Below are positions 33,374 through 38,696 of a stretch of DNA of 38,696 nucleotides, in pieces (the first letter of the stretch is position 1; every line of letters begins with the position of its first letter). The notes under the pieces were generated by a model. That model was not told the origin of the DNA, searched no databases, and saw nothing but the letters and a program-made list of their open reading frames with translations. Both the position numbers and the translations under genes were made by a program. This DNA is from Acidimicrobiales bacterium (lineage in GTDB: Bacteria; Actinomycetota; Acidimicrobiia; Acidimicrobiales; VFJN01): assembly GCA_035316325.1 (NCBI GenBank), contig DATHJB010000094.1:1-38696 (forward strand), read 5' to 3'.

Positions 33374-36250
33374 GTGGCTGATTCGCTGGTGATCCGGGGT
33401 GCGAGGGAGCACAACCTCCGCAACGTCTCGCTCGACCTACCCCGTGACAGGCTCATCGTCTTCACGGGCCTGTCCGGGTCGGGCAAGAGCTCGCTGGCGT
33501 TCGACACCATCTACGCCGAGGGCCAACGCCGCTACGTCGAGTCGCTGTCGTCGTACGCCAGGCAGTTCCTCGGCCAGATGGACAAGCCCGACGTCGACTT
33601 CATCGAGGGCCTGTCGCCGGCCATCTCGATCGACCAGAAGTCGGCGTCCAGGAACCCCCGGTCGACGGTCGGCACGATCACCGAGGTCTACGACTACCTC
33701 CGCCTCCTCTACGCCCGCATCGGCGTCCCGCACTGCCCGGAGTGCGGCGCCACCATCACCCGGCAGACCCCGCAGCAGATCGTCGACCGCATCGTCGAGC
33801 TGCCCGAGGGCACCCGCTTCCAGGTGCTCGCCCCGGTGGTCCGGGGTCGCAAGGGCACCTACGAGACCTTGCTGGCCGACCTGTCCGCGCAGGGCTTCGC
33901 CCGCGCCCGCATCGACGGCGAGCTGCACGAGCTCACCGAGAAGGTCGAGCTGGCCCGCTACGAGCAGCACACCATCGAGGTGGTGGTCGACCGGCTGGTC
34001 CGGCGCGACGGCATCGAGCGTCGCCTCACCGACTCGCTGGAGACGGCCCTGCGCCTGGCCGACGGCATCGCCGAGGTGCAGATCGTCAACCGCAAGGGCG
34101 AAGGCGAGGGCGGCACCGAGGACGGCTTGGGCGACGACACGATGACGTTCTCGCAGCACCTGGCCTGCCCCAACGGCCACGGCAGCTTCGACGAGCTGGC
34201 GCCCCGCAACTTCTCCTTCAACTCGCCCTACGGCGCCTGCGAGACCTGCGACGGGCTCGGCACCCGCTTCGAGGTCGACCCCGAGCTGGTGGTCCCCAAC
34301 CCCGAGGCCACCATCGAGGAGGGGGCGATCGCGCCCTGGGCCGGGGGCAACCAGCGCTACTTCCACCGGCTGGTCGCCGCGGTCGCCGACGAGGTCGACG
34401 TCGACATGGCTACGCCGTGGTCAGCGCTCAACAAGCGCCAGCGCGACGCCTTCATCTACGGCAAGGGCGTCGACAAGGTGTGGGTGCGCTTCAAGAACCG
34501 CTACGGCCGCGAGCGCACCTACCACGCCAACTACGAGGGCGTCATCCCGTACCTGCAGCGCCGCCACGGCGAGGCCGACTCCGACAGCAGCCGCGAGCAG
34601 GTCGAGGGCTACATGCGGGAGGTGCCGTGCCAGGTGTGCGGCGGCGCCCGGCTGAAGCCGCTGTCGCGGGCGGTCACGATCGACGGCAAGTCGCTGCCCG
34701 ACATCTGCGGCTTGTCGATCGGCGACGCCGCGGCCACGCTCACCGGGCTGGAGCTGTCCGAGCGGGACCGGCTCATCGCCGAGCGGGTGGTCAAGGAGAT
34801 CAACGCCCGCATGGGCTTCCTGCTCGACGTCGGGCTCGACTACCTCACGCTGTCCCGCTCGGCGGCCACGCTGGCGGGCGGCGAGGCCCAGCGGATCCGG
34901 CTGGCGTCGCAGATCGGATCGGGCCTGGTCGGGGTGCTCTACGTGCTCGACGAGCCGTCGATCGGCCTGCACCAGCGCGACAACCACCGGCTCATCGAGA
35001 CGCTGATCCGCCTGCGCGAGCTGGGCAACACCGTGCTGGTGGTGGAGCACGACGAGGACACCATCAAGGTGGCCGACCACGTGGTCGACATCGGCCCGGG
35101 AGCGGGGGAGCACGGCGGCGAGATCGTCCACACGGGCACGGTCAAGCAGCTGCTGCGCAACAACAAGTCGATCACCGGCCAGTACCTCGCCGGCAAGAAG
35201 AGCATCGCGGTGCCGGCCCAGCGCCGCCAGCCCAACGAGCACTGGCTCACCGTGAAGGGCGCCCGCGAGCACAACCTCAAGAACGTCGACGCCCGCTTCC
35301 CGCTCGGGTGCTTCGTGGCGGTCACGGGCGTGTCGGGCTCGGGCAAGTCGACCCTGGTCAACGACATCCTTTTCCGGGCGCTGATGCAGAAGGTCTACAA
35401 GTCGAAGACGCCGCCGGGCCTGCACACGTCGGTCCAGGGCATCGACCTGCTCGACAAGGTCATCGACATCGACCAGTCGCCGATCGGGCGCACCCCCCGG
35501 TCGAACCCGGCCACCTACACGGGCGTGTTCGACCACGTCCGCAAGCTGTTCGCGGCCACGCAGGAGGCCAAGGTGCGGGGCTACCTGCCGGGCCGGTTCA
35601 GCTTCAACGTGAGCGGCGGCCGCTGCGACGCCTGCGCCGGTGACGGCACGATCAAGATCGAGATGCACTTCCTGCCCGACGTGTACGTGCCGTGCGAGGT
35701 GTGCAAGGGCGCCCGCTACAACCGCGACACGCTCGACATCACCTTCAAGGACCACAACATCGCCGACGTGCTGGCGCTGAGCTGCGAGGAGGCCGCCGAG
35801 TTCTTCTCGAACCAGCCGGCGATCTCGCGGCACATGCGCACGCTGGTCGACGTCGGCCTGGGCTACGTGCGGCTGGGCCAGCCGGCCACCACGCTCTCGG
35901 GCGGCGAGGCGCAGCGGGTGAAGCTGTCGAGCGAGCTGGCCAAGCGCTCCACCGGCCACACCATCTACATCCTCGACGAGCCCACCACCGGCCTCCACTT
36001 CGAGGACGTGCGCAAGCTGCTCACGGTGCTGTCCCGCCTGGTCGACCAGGGCAACACGGTGCTGGTCATCGAGCACAACCTCGACGTGATCAAGACGGCC
36101 GACTGGGTGATCGACCTCGGTCCCGAAGGCGGCAACGGCGGCGGCGGCATCGTGGCCACCGGTCCGCCCGAGGAGATCGTCAAGGAGCCCGCCAGCTACA
36201 CGGGCCAGTTCCTGGCGCCCCTCCTCGGCCTCGACCGCCCCGGCGTCTGA
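33374..36250 (+). CDS. uvrA: Excinuclease ABC subunit A
   Basis: 958-aa damage-recognition ATPase. Two ABC modules: Walker [15 protein letters not shown] near residue 35 and [13 protein letters not shown] in the second half; signature [19 protein letters not shown] and [15 protein letters not shown]; Walker [11 protein letters not shown] and [10 protein letters not shown]. Zinc-binding segments are visible: [15 protein letters not shown] with [19 protein letters not shown], and [20 protein letters not shown] with [13 protein letters not shown] 33374 gives the standard start [20 protein letters not shown]; an upstream ATG at 33350 lies before the -10 and is rejected. Length is normal for the family. 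It ends before a palindromic repeat and converges with a two-component operon. Confidence 0.98.
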   Translation: MADSLVIRGAREHNLRNVSLDLPRDRLIVFTGLSGSGKSSLAFDTIYAEGQRRYVESLSSYARQFLGQMDKPDVDFIEGLSPAISIDQKSASRNPRSTVGTITEVYDYLRLLYARIGVPHCPECGATITRQTPQQIVDRIVELPEGTRFQVLAPVVRGRKGTYETLLADLSAQGFARARIDGELHELTEKVELARYEQHTIEVVVDRLVRRDGIERRLTDSLETALRLADGIAEVQIVNRKGEGEGGTEDGLGDDTMTFSQHLACPNGHGSFDELAPRNFSFNSPYGACETCDGLGTRFEVDPELVVPNPEATIEEGAIAPWAGGNQRYFHRLVAAVADEVDVDMATPWSALNKRQRDAFIYGKGVDKVWVRFKNRYGRERTYHANYEGVIPYLQRRHGEADSDSSREQVEGYMREVPCQVCGGARLKPLSRAVTIDGKSLPDICGLSIGDAAATLTGLELSERDRLIAERVVKEINARMGFLLDVGLDYLTLSRSAATLAGGEAQRIRLASQIGSGLVGVLYVLDEPSIGLHQRDNHRLIETLIRLRELGNTVLVVEHDEDTIKVADHVVDIGPGAGEHGGEIVHTGTVKQLLRNNKSITGQYLAGKKSIAVPAQRRQPNEHWLTVKGAREHNLKNVDARFPLGCFVAVTGVSGSGKSTLVNDILFRALMQKVYKSKTPPGLHTSVQGIDLLDKVIDIDQSPIGRTPRSNPATYTGVFDHVRKLFAATQEAKVRGYLPGRFSFNVSGGRCDACAGDGTIKIEMHFLPDVYVPCEVCKGARYNRDTLDITFKDHNIADVLALSCEEAAEFFSNQPAISRHMRTLVDVGLGYVRLGQPATTLSGGEAQRVKLSSELAKRSTGHTIYILDEPTTGLHFEDVRKLLTVLSRLVDQGNTVLVIEHNLDVIKTADWVIDLGPEGGNGGGGIVATGPPEEIVKEPASYTGQFLAPLLGLDRPGV

Positions 36251-36262
36251 GCCCGCCCCCGG

Positions 36263-36314
36263 CGAAATCTCGACAGAACCGGTCGCTATGGCGCCACTTC
36301 TGTCGAAGTTTCGG
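36263..36314. repeat. Palindromic dispersed repeat, copy D (terminator-like)
   Basis: 52-bp element, 13 bp after the uvrA stop and 14 bp before the response regulator stop. Arms CGAAATCTCGACAG and CTGTCGAAGTTTCG. Its reverse complement aligns with copy A (6022-6074) without gaps at 43 of 53 positions, sharing CCGAAACTTCGACA, GGCGCCATAGC and CTGTCGAG. Like copy A it lies between convergent genes, consistent with a bidirectional terminator. Confidence 0.7.
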
Positions 36315-36328
36315 AACGGAGGGCGGGC

Positions 36329-36994
36329 CTACGCCTCGGTGAGGTAGGTCACGACGGCCCGGACGCGGCGGTTGTCGGCGTCGCTGGGCGGCAGGTCCAG
36401 CTTGTCGAAGATGGCGCCGACGTGCTTCTCGACGGCCCGCTCCGACACGACCAGGCGCTCGGCGATCGCCCGGTTCGAGCGGCCCTCGGCCATGAGGTCG
36501 AGGACCTCGCGCTCGCGCGGCGTGAGGCGGTCGAGGACGCTGCGCCGGCGGCTGCTGCGGACGAACTGGGTGACGACCTCGGGGTCGAGCGCGGTGCCGC
36601 CCCGAGCCACCCGGCCCAGGGCGTCGACGAACTCGGCGACGTGGGCGACCCGCTCCTTGAGCAGGTAGCCGACGCCGGCGGCGCCGGTCTCGAGCAGCTC
36701 GGACGCCCAGCGGGTCTCGATGTGCTGCGAGAAGACGAGGATCCCGACGTCGGGATGGGTCCGGCGGAGCTCCAGCGCCGCCCGGAGGCCCTCGTCGGTG
36801 TGGGTGGGCGGCATGCGGATGTCGACGACGGCGACGTCGGGCCGGTGCTCCTCCACCAGCCGGAGCAGCCGGTCAGCGTCGCCGGCGGTCCCGACCACCT
36901 CGATGCCGCGGGACACGAGCAGCTCGGCCAGGCCTTCGCGGAGGATCACCGAGTCCTCGGCGAGGACCGCCCGGAGCGGCGCCGCGGCCGTCAC
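36329..36994 (-). CDS. NarL/LuxR-family response regulator
   Basis: 221-aa DNA-binding response regulator. The receiver shows AVLAEDSVILREG with the acidic pair, phospho-acceptor Asp58 in VAVVDIRMPP, and GVGYLLKERV with the conserved Lys. The C-terminal LuxR helix-turn-helix (about 155-215) is DRLTPREREVLDLMAEGRSN followed by RAIAERLVVSERAVEKHVGA. GTG 36994 overlaps the kinase stop as GTGA, so it is translated from the same message as the kinase. It is predicted to control the ABC transporter genes just upstream, as usual in such sets; the signal is unknown. Confidence 0.95.
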   Translation of the reverse strand: MTAAAPLRAVLAEDSVILREGLAELLVSRGIEVVGTAGDADRLLRLVEEHRPDVAVVDIRMPPTHTDEGLRAALELRRTHPDVGILVFSQHIETRWASELLETGAAGVGYLLKERVAHVAEFVDALGRVARGGTALDPEVVTQFVRSSRRRSVLDRLTPREREVLDLMAEGRSNRAIAERLVVSERAVEKHVGAIFDKLDLPPSDADNRRVRAVVTYLTEA

Positions 36995-38244
36995 AGCCGC
37001 ACCGGGAGCCGGGCGGTGATCACGGTCGGCCCGCCGGCCGGGCTGGCCACGGCGAGGGTGCCGTCGACGGCGTCGAGGCGGTCGCGCAGGCCCCGTAGCC
37101 CGCTGCCGGCCCCGATCCGGGCGCCGCCGCGGCCGTCGTCGGCGACCCGCAGCCGGAGGAGGCCGTCGTCGGAGTCGGCGGTGACGTCGACACGCACGGA
37201 GTCTGCCCCGCTGTGCTTGGCGGCGTTGGTGATGAGCTCGGCGACGCAGAAGTAGACGACCCGCTCGATCGCCGGGCTGGGGCGCTCGGGCAGGTCGACG
37301 TGGACGTCGGTGGGGATGCCGGCGTCGGCGGCCAGGGTCGGCAGGGCCTCGGGGAGGCCGCCGTCGAGCGCCACCGGGTTGATGCCGCGGGTGAACCGGC
37401 GCAGCTCGGTGGTGGCGTCGCCGAGCTGCGTGCGGGCCCGCTGCACCAGCTCCTGGGCCTTCTCGAGTCGGCCGCCCTCCAGGGCCTCGTCGGCGAGCGC
37501 CAGGCTGAGGGCGATGGCGACCAGCCGGGCCTGGGTGCCGTCGTGGAGGTCGCGCTCGATGCGCTGCAGGGTGGCGGTGGCGTCGGCGGCCACCTCGGAG
37601 CGGGCGCGTTCGAGGCGCTCCTGGCGGGGCGACGCGGCGATCGGGGCGAGCAGGGACCGGGCCAGCCAGCGGTTGACGTCGGCCGTGGTGCGGGTGGCCC
37701 ACGGGGCGACGGCCAGCAGTGCCACGCCGGCGAGGCAGCCGGTGACGACGAGCCACCAGGTCAGCTCGTTGCCCATGAACACCGGCGAGAGCACGGGCAG
37801 GCCCACCAGGAACGCCCCGTAGAACCAGACGAAGGCCCCGCCGACGAACGTGAGCACCGCCACCGGCACCCGGACCAGCAGGTAGATGACCGTGCGCCAG
37901 GTGACGACGTCGGTGAGAGCTGCCCACACCCCCCAGCCGACGGGGTCGGGGGGCGGCGGCGGATCGGCGACCCGCTCGTCGAGGAGCCGCTCCGTGACCC
38001 GCCGGTGCACGGTGCCGAGCCCCCGGGTGAGGCGGAAGCCGGCGGCGACGACCGGTAGGCCGATCACCGTGAGGGTCAGCAGGCCCCCGAGGTAGAGGAG
38101 GGCCGCTGCGTAGAGCCCGCAGGCCACGGCCAGCGGCAGCCCGGCCACGGCGAAGGCGACGTCCCCGGCCCGCACCGCCCACCACCCGCGCCCGGAGCGG
38201 CCGGTGACGGGCACGTTGGTCGGCGGGACGTCAGGCCGGTGCAC
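36991..38244 (-). CDS. HisKA_3 (NarX/DesK-type) sensor histidine kinase
   Basis: 417-aa membrane kinase. The N-terminal 220 residues hold about six hydrophobic spans (AVRAGDVAFAVAGLPLAVAC, LYLGGLLTLTVIGLPVVAAG, LLVRVPVAVLTFVGGAFVWF, LVVTGCLAGVALLAVAPWAT), resembling the 'putative sensor' domain of actinobacterial kinases. The dimerisation helix has the phospho-His in QRIERDLHDGTQARLVAIAL, and the ATPase domain has CVAELITNAAKHSGADSVRV and LRVADDGRGGARIGAGSGLR. GTG 38244 lies within the end of the upstream permease gene (14-nt overlap), with GGAGG seven bases upstream. Partner of the adjacent response regulator. Confidence 0.93.
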   Translation of the reverse strand: MHRPDVPPTNVPVTGRSGRGWWAVRAGDVAFAVAGLPLAVACGLYAAALLYLGGLLTLTVIGLPVVAAGFRLTRGLGTVHRRVTERLLDERVADPPPPPDPVGWGVWAALTDVVTWRTVIYLLVRVPVAVLTFVGGAFVWFYGAFLVGLPVLSPVFMGNELTWWLVVTGCLAGVALLAVAPWATRTTADVNRWLARSLLAPIAASPRQERLERARSEVAADATATLQRIERDLHDGTQARLVAIALSLALADEALEGGRLEKAQELVQRARTQLGDATTELRRFTRGINPVALDGGLPEALPTLAADAGIPTDVHVDLPERPSPAIERVVYFCVAELITNAAKHSGADSVRVDVTADSDDGLLRLRVADDGRGGARIGAGSGLRGLRDRLDAVDGTLAVASPAGGPTVITARLPVRL

Positions 38245-38696
38245 GGTCGCCCTCCAGGGTCGCGAGCACGCGACGACCGGTGAGCAGGAGGCTGGGCGCC
38301 GCGAGCACGACGGTGGCGGCAACGATCGCGGCGTACGACGCCATCGGCACCGAGGGTAGTGGGGAGCCGGTCGCGCCCAGGCTGAACGTGGCCAGCGTGA
38401 CCGCACCCACCGCGGTCCCCAGCATCAGGCCGACGAGGACGACCAGCGCCGTCTCGGCGACGAGCATGCGCCACAGCTCGTCCCTGGTGGCGCCGAGCAG
38501 CTCCAGCAGCCGCAGCTCCCGGCGCCGCGACGCGGTCAGCGCCACCAGGGTGTTTACGACGGCCACGGCGGCGAGCGACACGAACATGGCCAGCTCCACC
38601 AGCCGCAGCCAGTTCTCGTCGGGATCGGAGAACCCGGTGAGCTCCTGGCTCGGGTTGGGGGTGGACGCGTCCTCCATCGTCGGGCCGACGAACAGG
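38231..38696 (-). CDS. FtsX-like ABC transporter permease (3' part)
   Basis: C-terminal 154 codons of a permease that runs off the window (frame open to 38696; LFVGPTMEDASTP at the edge). Three spans are visible: VELAMFVSLAAVAVVNTLVA, LVAETALVVLVGLMLGTAVG and MASYAAIVAATVVLAAPSLL. The cytoplasmic ASRRRELRLLELLGATRDEL segment between the first two is the standard FtsX/MacB-type feature (RRRE..LLRLLGATR). Such permeases act in mechanotransmission or export of peptides and antibiotics. The ATPase gene is presumably further upstream. Overlaps the kinase gene by 14 nt, so the permease-kinase-regulator genes form one operon. Confidence 0.9.
   Translation of the reverse strand, partial: LFVGPTMEDASTPNPSQELTGFSDPDENWLRLVELAMFVSLAAVAVVNTLVALTASRRRELRLLELLGATRDELWRMLVAETALVVLVGLMLGTAVGAVTLATFSLGATGSPLPSVPMASYAAIVAATVVLAAPSLLLTGRRVLATLEGDRAPA

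Noticed and set aside
36289..36299. CRISPR-like repeat signal from the recurring palindromes
   Set aside because: Copies are single, many kilobases apart and not separated by spacers of regular length; they are dispersed elements at gene ends.

Overview
The window is about 38.7 kb of very GC-rich DNA (70% or more by eye) with GTG and TTG starts, dense gene packing and actinobacterial gene families. The order pdtaR - polA - rpsA - coaE - uvrB - uvrA matches, with insertions, the order I know from Mycobacterium (Rv1626, Rv1629, Rv1630, Rv1631, Rv1633, Rv1638). The organism is therefore an actinobacterium. The codon style and accessory content suggest a deep lineage such as Acidimicrobiia, but that is a guess. 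I see no prophage, CRISPR array or complete insertion sequence.

Layout. 1-1.6 kb: end of a PrxQ peroxiredoxin gene, then an ECF sigma factor followed by an Ogt-type alkyltransferase. 1.7-4.1 kb: secreted GH3 glycosidase. 4.1-4.4 kb: possible micro-ORF and a tRNA with a Leu (CAA) anticodon but a short variable arm. 4.4-6 kb: divergent AlkZ-like winged-helix protein and GNAT. 6-8.9 kb: malQ and an EamA exporter. 9-14.2 kb: small coiled-coil protein, ANTAR regulator PdtaR, DNA polymerase I, methyltransferase, SDR. 14.3-15.5 kb: lipoprotein. 15.7-18 kb: ribosomal protein S1 and CoaE. 18.0-18.2 kb: a 162-bp element with perfect 17-bp terminal inverted repeats, ending just before a DUF1905-type gene. 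18.6-24.7 kb: four-gene cassette on the minus strand (circularly permuted ATP-grasp, alpha-E, ATP-grasp/alpha-E fusion, transglutaminase-like). 24.8-27.5 kb: Rid-family protein, CGNR regulator, AhpD-like protein, Rossmann protein. 27.5-30.3 kb: membrane-anchored multidomain S8 protease. 30.5-36.3 kb: UvrB, RibD-C reductase, UvrA. 36.3-38.7 kb: LuxR-type response regulator, HisKA_3 sensor kinase and the end of an FtsX-like permease.

How the genes fit together. DNA repair and replication dominate (ogt, AlkZ-like, polA, uvrB, uvrA), alongside central translation and CoA synthesis (rpsA, coaE) and carbohydrate use (GH3, malQ). The cassette at 18.6-24.7 kb is the best candidate for a poorly described system. 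It is predicted to make or transfer peptide-like amide bonds, and its fusion protein carries an ATP-grasp half whose motifs have decayed.

Two signals recur across the window. First, at least nine genes have a TANNNT -10 element ending 6-8 nt before the start codon and no usable Shine-Dalgarno, so they are probably transcribed without a leader. At one divergent pair the two -10 elements share the same TA. Second, palindromes beginning CCGAAAC or GCGAAAT and ending TTTCG recur at gene ends (6.0, 14.2, 17.3 and 36.3 kb). Two of them align without gaps at 43 of 53 positions, which points to a dispersed repeat or terminator family.
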